DNA of 59,671 bases from Actinomycetota bacterium (GTDB lineage Bacteria; Actinomycetota; Acidimicrobiia; Spongiisociales; UBA11373): positions 1 through 59,671 of the forward strand of contig JAHLKU010000009.1 of NCBI GenBank assembly GCA_020444505.1. The letters run 5' to 3'. Positions 15,676 to 24,231 of this stretch are shown piece after piece (the stretch's first letter is position 1; each line of letters begins with the position of its first letter). The position numbers were made by a program, and so were the translations under genes. The notes below the pieces were generated by a model. The model ran no database searches. It had not been told where the DNA came from and worked only from the letters and a program-made list of their open reading frames with translations.

Positions 15676-18641
15676 CCGAGATACGCCTCCCGGCCTTCCG
15701 GCCACTCGGGGCAGACGGTGCGGACCGGGCACCGCTCGCACTGCTGCCCGGTGACCGGGGCCCAGTCCTCGGCGGCGATGCCGTCGGCGGCCTGCCGCAT
15801 GAGGCCCTCCACCTCGCCGAGGAGGCCCGGGTCCAGGTCGCGGGTGATCACCGAGGCCGCCTTCTTGGACGGGTACCAGTACTGCGCCTCGGCCACGTCG
15901 CCGAGGGCGGCGAGGGCGGCGTCCTCCCGGGCGGCGAGCACGTAGAAGCCCAGCTGCACCGAGCGGGCGGCGTCGGCGACTGCAGGGACCGTCGCCGAGG
16001 TCTTGTAGTCCACGATGCGGACGGTGCCGCCGGATTCCTCCACCCGGTCGATCCTGCCCCTCCAGACCACGCCGCCCACCTCCAGGGTCACCGGGTGCTC
16101 GACGGCCGCCACGCTCCCGGTGCTCGGCCACTTGTCGTACAGGTGCTCGAGCACCCGCTCGGCGCGGCGCCGCCACGCCGATGCCCACGGCTCGCCGCCG
16201 AAGGCGCCGGCGTCGAACCGGCGGTCGAGGGCGTCGAGGGCTTCGCCCACGGTGGCGTGCGGGTCGCCCCGGTCGAGGGCGGCCCGCTCCACCTCCTCGA
16301 GCACGCCGTGGACCAGCGTGCCGAAGTCCAGGTACACCGAACCGCCCTCGTCCACCCGCAGCCACCGCCGGAAGGCGTACAGGCGCGGGCAGGTGAGATA
16401 GGACTCGGCCTGGCTGGGGGAGAGGGGCGTCCCCGGCGGGACCAGCCCGGTGTCGGGGCCGCGTCGGGCCACCCCGGCGAACTCCGACGCCTCGCGGCGG
16501 CGCCACGGCCCCGGGCCGGTGAGGGCCCCGAGGGCCGCCAGACGGCGGGGCCCCGGCTCGCCGGGGTCGCGGACGATGCGGCGCAGCCAGGCCTCGGCCT
16601 CCATCGGCGTGGAGGGCGGGCCGGCGGGGCCGGGCGGCCCGGGTGGCGACGCGCCGGGGCCGGCGATCAACGAGAGGAAGCGGCTCGGCATGCCGCGGCC
16701 GTCCTCGTAGCCGGCGGTGGTGCAGGTCCACACCACCCGGGTGGTGGCCCGGCACATGGCGGTGTAGGCGAGCCGCATCTCCTCTTGCAGCCGGAATCGG
16801 GTGTAGGCGGCGGGGTCCTCCGGCTGCGAGCCGGACAGGTGGCGGGACCCGAGCAGCGACTCGCGGGCGCGCAGGTCGGGGAACGAGCCCTCCCGGGCGT
16901 CGGCGATGAAGACGACGTCCCACCCCCGGCCCTTGGCCTGGTGGAGGGTGGTGAGCGACAGCCGCGCCTCGCCGCCCGTGCGGTACTCCAGCAGCGGCGT
17001 CGCCTCGAAGTCCTCCGACTCGCTCCACCGCAGGTAGTCGGCCAGCGTGGCCGACGGGTCGCGCTCGCCGAGGCGGCCGAGCACCTGGGCCAGCGACGAC
17101 CACGCCGCCCGGTCGCCGGAGCGCTTCGGATCGAGCGCCGCCGCGGCGAATTGGGGAAGGGTGGACCAGAGGTGCCAGAACCCCTCGGCGGCGGGTGCCT
17201 CCGCCGCCCAGGTGGGGTCGTCGAGCACGCCGGCGAGCGGCCCCCCGCCGGGCACCGCCCTCCGGATCACGGCCGGCCAGGCGTCGCCGCTGCGCGCCTG
17301 GTCGCGCTGGGCGTCGCGCATCGCCGACAGGGGGAGGCCGACGAGCGGGCCGAGCAGGATGCGCGCCACCGCCTCGACGGCGCCGCCGCTGCCGGTGGCG
17401 ACCCGGATGCAGTCGAGCACCAGGCGCACCGCGGGGTGGTCGGCGAGGCGGGTGTCGGGCGGGTCGTGGGGGATGGCGCGCCGTTCCAGCGCCCGCGACA
17501 GTTCGGGGAGGACGTGGCGCTTGCTCCGGACCAGCACCGCCATCCGGCCGTAGGGGATGCGGTCACGCAGGTGCATCCGCTGCGCCTCGGCGGCGATCCA
17601 CTCCGCCTCGTGGGTCGACTGGTCGAAGGCGTACACCTCCACCGAGCCGCGGCCCGGCGCCGGCTCGACCGGTCCCGCGGCGCCGGGGAGGTCGCCGCCC
17701 GCCGTCACCCTGACGGCGGCGTCGAGGATCTCCGACGGCACCCGGAAGGAGGTGGTGAGGACGATGCGGCGCGCCGGCGTCCCGTCGGGGCCGGGGAACT
17801 GCTCGGGGAAGGCGGCGACGTTGGTGACCTCCGCCCCCCGGAACGAGTAGATCGACTGGTAGGGGTCGCCGGCCGCGGTGAGGTTGCGGTGGCCGCGGGT
17901 GAGGCGCTCCAGCAGGGTGGCCTGGGCGACGGTGGTGTCCTGGTACTCGTCCACCAGCACGTAGGGATGCTGGGCGGCGACGGCGTCGCGCACGGTGGGG
18001 TCGCCCAGCAGCCCCACCGCCTCGGCCTGCAGGCTGCCGTAGTCGATGCGTGCCCGGCGCCGGAGCTCGGCCTGGTAGCGCTCCAGGAAGGCGGGCAGGG
18101 CGCGCCACTGCGGGCGGTCGGCAGCCTTCGCCGCGAGCGCCGCCGGGTCGATGAGGTGCTCCCGGCAGCGGAGGACGAAGTCGGCCACCTCGTCGGCGAA
18201 CCCGGCCGTCCCCAGCAGCCCCCGGTAGAGGACGGGCCACGCGCCGGGGTCCTCGGAGCCGAGCAGGTCGGCCACGACCGCCACCTGTTCGGGGCCGGTC
18301 AGCAGGGCGGGCACCGCACCCGGGCCCGACCCGTCGATGCCGTGGGCCTCGAGCAGGCGGAAGGCGAGGGAGTGGAAGGTGGACGCCGGCACCGTGGTGA
18401 TGGACCGTCCCAGGCCCGCCCCGATCCGGGTGCGGAGGTCGGCGGCACCGCGCCGCGAGAAGCTCAGCACCAGGATCTGCTCGGGGTGGACGCCCCCGTC
18501 GATGAGGTGCAGCGCCCGGCGCACCAGGAACTCGGTCTTGCCGGCACCCGGGCCCGCGACCACCAACTGCGGCCCGTCGGTGGCGGCGATCGCGTCGTCC
18601 CAGCCGTCGGGGCCGATACGGATCTCCGGGGTGGTCGCCAT
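15672..18641 (-). CDS. UvrD-family helicase with C-terminal iron-sulfur PD-(D/E)XK nuclease (AdnA-like)
   Basis: 989 residues. Walker A is VAGPGAGKTEFLV, motif II VLVDEYQDTTVAQ, then AAGDPYQSIYSFRGAEV, LTTLHQAKGRGWDVVFI and LAYTAMCRATTRVVW. The C-terminal nuclease reads LTCPRLYAF, RIVDYKTSA and CERCPVRTVC, again four cysteines for a 4Fe-4S cluster. Both motor and nuclease motifs look intact, as in the sister gene. In mycobacterial AdnAB one motor is the main engine; which dominates here cannot be told. It is the first gene of a two-gene operon with a leaderless-type ATG. Confidence 0.88.
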   Translation of the reverse strand: MATTPEIRIGPDGWDDAIAATDGPQLVVAGPGAGKTEFLVRRALHLIDGGVHPEQILVLSFSRRGAADLRTRIGAGLGRSITTVPASTFHSLAFRLLEAHGIDGSGPGAVPALLTGPEQVAVVADLLGSEDPGAWPVLYRGLLGTAGFADEVADFVLRCREHLIDPAALAAKAADRPQWRALPAFLERYQAELRRRARIDYGSLQAEAVGLLGDPTVRDAVAAQHPYVLVDEYQDTTVAQATLLERLTRGHRNLTAAGDPYQSIYSFRGAEVTNVAAFPEQFPGPDGTPARRIVLTTSFRVPSEILDAAVRVTAGGDLPGAAGPVEPAPGRGSVEVYAFDQSTHEAEWIAAEAQRMHLRDRIPYGRMAVLVRSKRHVLPELSRALERRAIPHDPPDTRLADHPAVRLVLDCIRVATGSGGAVEAVARILLGPLVGLPLSAMRDAQRDQARSGDAWPAVIRRAVPGGGPLAGVLDDPTWAAEAPAAEGFWHLWSTLPQFAAAALDPKRSGDRAAWSSLAQVLGRLGERDPSATLADYLRWSESEDFEATPLLEYRTGGEARLSLTTLHQAKGRGWDVVFIADAREGSFPDLRARESLLGSRHLSGSQPEDPAAYTRFRLQEEMRLAYTAMCRATTRVVWTCTTAGYEDGRGMPSRFLSLIAGPGASPPGPPGPAGPPSTPMEAEAWLRRIVRDPGEPGPRRLAALGALTGPGPWRRREASEFAGVARRGPDTGLVPPGTPLSPSQAESYLTCPRLYAFRRWLRVDEGGSVYLDFGTLVHGVLEEVERAALDRGDPHATVGEALDALDRRFDAGAFGGEPWASAWRRRAERVLEHLYDKWPSTGSVAAVEHPVTLEVGGVVWRGRIDRVEESGGTVRIVDYKTSATVPAVADAARSVQLGFYVLAAREDAALAALGDVAEAQYWYPSKKAASVITRDLDPGLLGEVEGLMRQAADGIAAEDWAPVTGQQCERCPVRTVCPEWPEGREAYLG

Positions 18642-18647
18642 GCGGCG

Positions 18648-18653
18648 AGGCTA
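18648..18653 (-). promoter_or_regulatory. Putative leaderless -10 box (TAGCCT) for the adnA/B-like operon
   Basis: TAGCCT on the minus strand ends 6 bases before the ATG at 18641, with no ribosome binding site between. Confidence 0.45.
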
Positions 18654-18720
18654 TCGCAGCGGTGTGACGCGCCGCCGGGGGAGGCTCGGTAGCCTGGCGC
18701 CGCGCAGCGGGAGAGGGAGC

Positions 18721-20000
<1,280 letters not shown>

Positions 20001-20004
<4 letters not shown>

Positions 20005-20771
20005 GCGCCGCCGCCCGCCTCGTCGGCGAAGGCGGGGCACTGGTCGCGGAATGAGCACCAGTCGCACAGCCGCCCGGGACGGGGCGGGAAGTGGTCCTCG
20101 GCGATCGCCCTGTCGATGGCCGACCACAGCGCCCGGAGCTGGCGGTCCATGGCGTCGAGCTGACCGTCGTTGACCGGGATCTCGTACACCGTCGGGCCGT
20201 TGAGGTACACCAGCCGGACGGCATCCGGCGTGCGGCCGACGCGGCGCCGGATGAGCAGGGCGTAGATCTTCAGGGCGAAGAACGCCGGGAGGGCGTAGCG
20301 CTCCGGCGGGGCCTTGCCGGTCTTGTAGTCGGTGATGACCAGCCGCCCGTCCACCTCCTCCATGCGGTCGAGGATGCCCCGGATGGTGATGCCGTCGAGG
20401 TCCTCGAGCATGTCGAGTTCGCGGTCGAGCGGGTCGAAGGACGACGGGTCCTCGACGGTGAAGTAGTTGGCCAGCAACTCCAGGCTCTCGACTCCCCAGG
20501 CGCGCTCCTCCTCGACCGACTCGAACAGGTCGGCGTACTCCTCGGTGCGCAGCTCCGCCCAGGCCTCACGGAACAGGTCGTAGAGGGCCTCGGGGGTCCG
20601 CTCGGGCGCGGGGCGGTCGAACAGCCGCTGCAGGGCGAGGTGGGCCGTGGTGCCCCGTGCCTGGTAGATCGACGGCGGCTCCGGCAGCCGGTCGATGGCG
20701 CGGAACTTGAACAGCTGCGGGCAGGTCTTGAAGTCGCCTGCCCTGCTGGGGGAGAGGGTCTCGAGTGCCAT
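20001..20771 (-). CDS. RecB-family PD-(D/E)XK nuclease with iron-sulfur cysteines
   Basis: 256 residues, a stand-alone nuclease domain resembling the C-terminus of AddB/AdnAB or Cas4. LSPSRAGDFKTCPQLFKF gives the first Cys. GILDRMEEVDGRLVITDYKTG gives the catalytic Asp-(x)n-Asp-x-Lys. CDWCSFRDQCP gives the last three Cys of a 4Fe-4S site. No cas genes are nearby, so a general repair exonuclease is more likely than Cas4. The ATG at 20771 is preceded by TACAGT. The downstream end is convergent with glutamate dehydrogenase. Confidence 0.85.
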
Positions 20772-20779
20772 CGACGAGG

Positions 20780-20785
20780 ACTGTA
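20780..20785 (-). promoter_or_regulatory. Putative leaderless -10 box (TACAGT) for the RecB-like nuclease
   Basis: TACAGT on the minus strand lies 8 bases before the ATG at 20771. It diverges from the promoter of structured RNA A. Confidence 0.45.
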
Positions 20786-20840
20786 CCGGGGCGGGGTGAC
20801 AGGCCACCGGACCGGCACCCCGCTGCCGCCCGGGACGGCC

Positions 20841-20868
20841 CGCGAAAACCCCTGGTGAGCCGCGAAAA
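20841..20868 (+). promoter_or_regulatory. Paired CGCGAAAA direct repeats upstream of structured RNA A
   Basis: CGCGAAAA occurs at 20841-20848 and 20861-20868, exactly 20 bases apart (two helical turns). The second copy starts 25 bases before the -35 hexamer at 20886. The same repeat pair, with the same 20 and 25 base spacings, precedes structured RNA B. This looks like a binding site for an activator or a specialised upstream element. Confidence 0.65.
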
Positions 20869-20885
20869 CGATCCAGCGCCTCCGC

Positions 20886-20914
20886 TTGACGGTGGCCCCC
20901 CGCCGCCGTACCTT
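20886..20914 (+). promoter_or_regulatory. Sigma70-type promoter of structured RNA A
   Basis: TTGACG (20886-20891), 17-base spacer, TACCTT (20909-20914). The predicted transcript start is near 20921. The -10 box is identical to that of RNA B, and no start codon in a credible ORF follows. Confidence 0.65.
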
Positions 20915-20920
20915 GCCTCC

Positions 20921-21194
20921 ACTTCCTCCTCGGGACCGAAAGGAAACGGGGAGGCGGATTGCTCCTCGGGACCGAGAGGAACCGAGGAGACGGCCTCGGA
21001 GGAGGCTCCCGCAAGGGAGACGCCCGAGAGGGCCTTCGGGCTCACTCGGGCGACCTCCGGGGCCACGGCCCAGACGCCGGGTTTCGGCCCGGCAGACGGG
21101 TTCCCTCCGGGGACGCTTCGCAAGGAGCGGCCGACGGAGGTCGAGGCCCCGAGGTGGCAGCGGTTTCGGCCGAGGCTTCCTCGGGGCTCTCGCG
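20921..21194 (+). ncRNA. Candidate structured non-coding RNA A (unassigned family)
   Basis: The 429-base gap between 20771 and 21201 holds no credible ORF but a chain of strong hairpins capped by GNRA or UUCG loops. 20925-20954 and 20962-20989 are tandem repeats of one design: 7-8 bp outer stem, G-A/A-A internal loop, CC-GNRA-GG tip. They differ by compensatory changes (U-G versus U-A; GAAA versus GAGA). Next are a GCAA hairpin at 21007-21018, an 8-bp stem with C(UUCG)G tip at 21021-21052, a GCCGGGU hairpin with UUCG loop at 21076-21093, and a GCAA hairpin at 21114-21129. GACCTCCG (21052-21059) pairs with CGGAGGTC (21135-21142), closing a multibranch loop. The final 9-bp stem is 21146-21154/21179-21187. 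Ends are approximate. Confidence 0.6.
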
Positions 21195-21200
21195 TGCGGG

Positions 21201-21572
21201 CTACCCGGTCACCCTGAGGACGATGGCGGGGACGGCGCCCAGCCAGATCGCGCCGAACAGGGCGACCATCGGCCACTCCCGCCGCTCCACGTAGTACCCG
21301 GGGGACTGGGTGATCGACGAGAGCAGCAAGCCCAGGCCGAGGCACGAGGCGGCCAGCGACCAGCGCCCATCGGGGGATGCGAGCGTGGCCGCCGCCCCGG
21401 AGAGCAGCGCCGCCGCCGTCAGGATCTCCGCGGCGACGTGGAACCAGATGTCGCGCCGTCCCTCGGCGATCTCCGGCACGCCGCCGGTGGCGATCGCCAC
21501 CACCCAGAACGCCGGCATCGCCACGCCCACCGCGATCGAGAACCCCACTGCGTACCAGAGCCCGGCCGTCAT
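21201..21572 (-). CDS. Small integral membrane protein of unknown function
   Basis: 123 residues. Hydrophobic segments at roughly 5-30, 45-65, 70-90 and 102-120 suggest four membrane helices. No known motif is recognised. The ATG at 21572 is preceded by a strong Shine-Dalgarno stretch (GGGAGGAGGG). The gene lies on the opposite strand between the two structured RNA loci, and its stop meets the 3' end of RNA A. A link between the protein and the RNAs is possible but rests only on position. Confidence 0.7.
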   Translation of the reverse strand: MTAGLWYAVGFSIAVGVAMPAFWVVAIATGGVPEIAEGRRDIWFHVAAEILTAAALLSGAAATLASPDGRWSLAASCLGLGLLLSSITQSPGYYVERREWPMVALFGAIWLGAVPAIVLRVTG

Positions 21573-21639
21573 CGCCCTCCTCCCGTAGGGGTTCCAGCGT
21601 GGACCCCGGGAGCGCCGTCCGGGAGGGCCGTTGGTCACT

Positions 21640-21667
21640 CGCGAAAAGATCCCCTGGGGCGCGAAAA
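21640..21667 (+). promoter_or_regulatory. Paired CGCGAAAA direct repeats upstream of structured RNA B
   Basis: CGCGAAAA at 21640-21647 and 21660-21667, again 20 bases apart. The second copy again starts 25 bases before the -35 hexamer. CCCCTGG lies between the repeats at both loci, so the arrangement is duplicated rather than accidental. Confidence 0.65.
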
Positions 21668-21684
21668 CCAACCACGCTCCCGGG

Positions 21685-21714
21685 TTGACACGGGGCTCGC
21701 GCCGCCCCTACCTT
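21685..21714 (+). promoter_or_regulatory. Sigma70-type promoter of structured RNA B
   Basis: TTGACA (21685-21690), 18-base spacer, TACCTT (21709-21714). Predicted start near 21721. This is the closest match to a consensus -35/-10 pair in the window. Confidence 0.65.
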
Positions 21715-21720
21715 GAGTTC

Positions 21721-21928
21721 ACCGTCGAGGTGGGAGACCACCGAGGCGGAGGCTCCGGCCTCCTCGCAAGGGGAACGGCGGAACCGGGCCCTCGGGCACG
21801 GAGACGTCGGGGCGGGAACCGACCGGAACGGGCTTCGGCCCGGGCCGGGAGCGGAGCAGCCGAAAGGGTGCTTCGCCGAGGAGGCCCCGAGAGGGTTGAG
21901 GCTTCGGCCGAGGCTCACTCGGGGCTTC
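21721..21928 (+). ncRNA. Candidate structured non-coding RNA B, paralogue of RNA A
   Basis: It fills most of the 392-base gap between 21572 and 21965. Hairpins: GGTGG-GAGA-CCACC (21729-21742), GGAGGC-UCCG-GCCUCC (21748-21763), a C(UUCG)G hairpin at 21829-21842 with an outer CCGG/CCGG stem (21823-21826/21845-21848), a GAAA-capped stem at 21856-21871, and a terminal stem 21884-21891/21918-21925 enclosing GGC-UUCG-GCC. The terminal element matches that of RNA A: 21903-21926 and 21165-21188 differ at only 2 of 24 bases, and the C-G before the UUCG loop here is U-G in RNA A. Not recognised as RNase P RNA, tmRNA, SRP RNA or 6S RNA. Confidence 0.6.
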
Positions 21929-21951
21929 CCGCGTCCCGGGGTGCAGGCACG

Positions 21952-21957
21952 TAGGAT
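21952..21957 (+). promoter_or_regulatory. Putative leaderless -10 box (TAGGAT) for the PH-domain gene
   Basis: TAGGAT ends 7 bases before ATG 21965. The gene therefore seems to have its own promoter and need not be the coding part of an RNA B transcript. Confidence 0.45.
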
Positions 21958-21964
21958 GCTCGGC

Positions 21965-22594
21965 ATGGCATACCCAGAGCGCTTGCTGTCAGAAGGCGAA
22001 GAGATCATCCGCCAGTTTCGCCCCCACTGGAGGATGTTGGCCTTGCCGGCCGGCTGGACGGTGCTCTTCATCGCCGTCGTGGTGGTCACGTGGGTGTACA
22101 TGCCGGACTCGCCGGACTGGCTGTCCTGGGTGTCCTGGATCGTGACGGCCGCCGCCGGCGTCGCCTGGATCCGCCTGGCGCTCTACCCGTTCGTGGCGTG
22201 GTGGTTCACCTGGTACGTGCTCACCAACGAGCGGCTCATCACCCGCAGCGGCATCTTCGCCCGCAAGGGCCTCGAGATCCCGCTGGAGCGCATCAACGAC
22301 GTCCAGTTCAACCAGAACATCCTGGAGCGCGTCCTCCGCTCCGGCGACCTCCTGGTGGAGTCCGCCGGGGAGATGGGCCAGAGCCGGTTCAGCGACATCC
22401 CCACCCCCGAGCAGTTCCAGAGCCTCCTCTATGCCGTCAGGGAGGAGCGGTCGAAGGCGCTGGCCGGCTTCACCACGGAGACGGCAGGCGGCGGTGCGGT
22501 GGGCGACCTGGAACGGCTCGCCAAGCTGTTCAAGGACGGGCTGATCACCGAGGACGAGTACCAGGCGCAGAAGCGCAAGCTGCTCGACCAGTAG
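21965..22594 (+). CDS. Membrane protein with bacterial PH domain and SHOCT motif
   Basis: 209 residues. Two membrane helices (about 27-47 and 55-80) are followed by a bPH2-type domain: TWYVLTNERLITRSGIFARKGLEIPLERINDV is typical, split here by no gaps. The C-terminus LERLAKLFKDGLITEDEYQAQKRKLL is a SHOCT motif, a short oligomerisation helix pair. Such proteins sit in the cytoplasmic membrane; the function is unknown. The start follows from the TAGGAT box and the N-terminal similarity to bPH2 proteins (a second ATG, after M-L-G). Confidence 0.8.
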   Translation: MAYPERLLSEGEEIIRQFRPHWRMLALPAGWTVLFIAVVVVTWVYMPDSPDWLSWVSWIVTAAAGVAWIRLALYPFVAWWFTWYVLTNERLITRSGIFARKGLEIPLERINDVQFNQNILERVLRSGDLLVESAGEMGQSRFSDIPTPEQFQSLLYAVREERSKALAGFTTETAGGGAVGDLERLAKLFKDGLITEDEYQAQKRKLLDQ

Positions 22595-22597
22595 CGC

Positions 22598-23770
22598 TCA
22601 GCGCACCACGCCGTCCTGCACGACCATCCGCGGCCGCTCCAGCGCCGCCAGGTCGGTGAGCGGGTCGCCGTCCACCAGCAGGAGGTCGGCGAACGACCCC
22701 TCCCGGATCACGCCCCTCCCGGGGACCCGCAGCGTGTCGGCCACCAGCGACGTCGCCGCGGCGATGGCGCCCGCGTTGCCCATGCCGAGGCCGGCGAGCA
22801 GCCGCATCTCCCTGGCCAGGAGACCGGGCGGGTTGAACGGCGTGCCGGAGTCGGTGCCGGCCAGCACCCTGGCGCCCTCGGCGATGGCGATCCGGATGCC
22901 CGCGGCGGCGGCGGCCGCCACCTCCTCCGCCCGGGAGCGGAGGTCTGCAGGCAGGGCGCCCGTCTGCTCGATCATCACGTCGATGCCGGTGAGCGTCGGC
23001 ACCAGGGCCACCCCCTGACCGGCGGCGCGGCGGGCCTGCTCGGCGGTGATCCCGGTGGCGTGCTCGATGGTGTCGATGCCGGCGTCGAGCGACATCTCGA
23101 TGCCGACCGGCCCGTGGACGTGGGCCGCCACCAGCACGCCGAGGCGGTGCGCCTCGTCGGTGGCCGCCGCCAGTTCGTCGGCCGACATCACCACGTCGTA
23201 GCCGTGGCTCCCGGTGCCGAGGACGCCGCCGGTGGGGAACAGCTTGATCACCGCCGCCCCCCGGGCCACCTCCCCGGCCACGGCGGCGCGCACCGCGTCT
23301 GGCCCGTCGGCCTCCACGCCGATCATCCAGCCGTGCCCGCCGGTGGGGGTGATGCCCCGCCCGGCGGCGATGATCCGGGCGCCGACCAGGTCGCCGCGCG
23401 CCTGGGCGGCGGCGATCTCGACGGCCACCCCGTCGCGGGAACCCTGGTCGCGCGCGGTGGTGATGCCGGCGGCGAGCAGCCGGGCGGCGTTGACGGCGGA
23501 CCGCTCCCGCACCTCCTCCATCGGCTCGTCGGCGACCCCGTCGATCCCCTCGATGGTGGCGTCGAAGCACAGGTGGACGTGGGCGTCGATCAGCCCCGGC
23601 AGCAGGGAAGCGCCGCCGGCGGCGACGGTCTCGGCTCCGGCGGTGTCGGCGCCGCCGTCCGGGCCCACCCAGGTGATGCGGTCCCCCTCCCACACGACCG
23701 TGTGGCCGGGCAGGGGCGGGGCGGTGGTGCCGTCGAACAGCGTGGCTCCGGTGATGGCGTGGCGGGACAC
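22598..23770 (-). CDS. Amidohydrolase family protein (imidazolonepropionase/prolidase-like)
   Basis: 390 residues. The metal motif LPGLIDAHVHLCFDA follows an N-terminal beta-sandwich (ITGATLFDGTTAPPLPGHTVV). Later metal-site regions include GHGWMIG, VAAHVHG, DTIEHATGI and LAGTDSGTPFN. The C-terminal LRVPGRGVIREGSFADLLLVDGDPL closes the composite sandwich. It likely hydrolyses a cyclic amide or amide bond; substrate unknown. The GTG at 23770 has an AGGAG ribosome binding site. The gene is divergent from 23831 across a 13-bp inverted repeat. Confidence 0.88.
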   Translation of the reverse strand: MSRHAITGATLFDGTTAPPLPGHTVVWEGDRITWVGPDGGADTAGAETVAAGGASLLPGLIDAHVHLCFDATIEGIDGVADEPMEEVRERSAVNAARLLAAGITTARDQGSRDGVAVEIAAAQARGDLVGARIIAAGRGITPTGGHGWMIGVEADGPDAVRAAVAGEVARGAAVIKLFPTGGVLGTGSHGYDVVMSADELAAATDEAHRLGVLVAAHVHGPVGIEMSLDAGIDTIEHATGITAEQARRAAGQGVALVPTLTGIDVMIEQTGALPADLRSRAEEVAAAAAAGIRIAIAEGARVLAGTDSGTPFNPPGLLAREMRLLAGLGMGNAGAIAAATSLVADTLRVPGRGVIREGSFADLLLVDGDPLTDLAALERPRMVVQDGVVR

Positions 23771-23793
23771 GGGCGCTCCTCGTGAGGTGACCT

Positions 23794-23826
23794 GCCGACG
23801 GTAGCGGCCGCATCGCTACCGTCGGC
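23794..23826. repeat. Perfect 13-bp inverted repeat in a divergent promoter region
   Basis: GCCGACGGTAGCG (23794-23806) and its exact reverse complement (23814-23826) are separated by 7 bases. Each arm contains the TACCGT -10 box of one of the two divergent genes. It could be an operator covering both promoters, or chance mirror symmetry of similar promoters. Confidence 0.6.
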
Positions 23827-23830
23827 GGTG

Positions 23831-24187
23831 ATGAGGACGCTGCATGCGCACTGGGCGTGGGTGGCGGTGGCCGTCTCCGGCGCCGTCGGCCTGTGGGGGC
23901 TCGGCGCCGCCGCGCTGCGGCGCCGCCCCGGACGGGCGTTCGACGCCGGGGTGTGGGCGGCGGTGGGGTCGCTGCTGGTGCAGGCCGCGCTCGGCTTCGC
24001 CGTGTACGGCGAGGGGCTCCGTCCCGGCGACCGGCACCTGTTCTACGGGTTCCTCGTGCTGTTCACGCTGGCAGGCGCCTACATCTTCCGGGCGCGCATC
24101 GCCCGGAGGCCTGCGCCGGCGTGGGGCGTGCTGCTGTTGTTCTCGATGGGCCTGGCGATCCGGGCATGGGCGACCGTGGCCGGTTGA
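23831..24187 (+). CDS. Small membrane protein of unknown function
   Basis: 118 residues with about four hydrophobic helices (9-28, 42-60, 72-90, 97-115). Positively charged RRRPGR and RARIARRP lie between helices. No family is recognised. The start is ATG 23831 (GTG 23828 is directly before it). TACCGT at 23817-23822, 8 bases upstream, fits a leaderless start. The downstream fabI-like gene has its own ribosome binding site. Confidence 0.65.
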   Translation: MRTLHAHWAWVAVAVSGAVGLWGLGAAALRRRPGRAFDAGVWAAVGSLLVQAALGFAVYGEGLRPGDRHLFYGFLVLFTLAGAYIFRARIARRPAPAWGVLLLFSMGLAIRAWATVAG

Positions 24188-24231
24188 CGCCCTGCGGCCT
24201 ACGATGGCCGCCGCTCCGAGGGAGGGATCTC

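Noticed and set aside
20921-21928. RNase P RNA, tmRNA, 4.5S SRP RNA or a riboswitch as identity of the structured regions
   Set aside because: The hallmark sequences (RNase [12 protein letters not shown], the SRP GGAAGCAGCC asymmetric loop, a tRNA-like end) are absent. A short GGAGCAGCC in RNA B lacks the SRP context. A riboswitch is unlikely because RNA A faces a convergent gene rather than leading one.
20921-21928. Structured regions as simple terminators or as coding sequence
   Set aside because: There are too many hairpins and they are preceded by full promoters, not by gene ends. The overlapping ORFs are low-complexity in every frame and not alike between the two loci.
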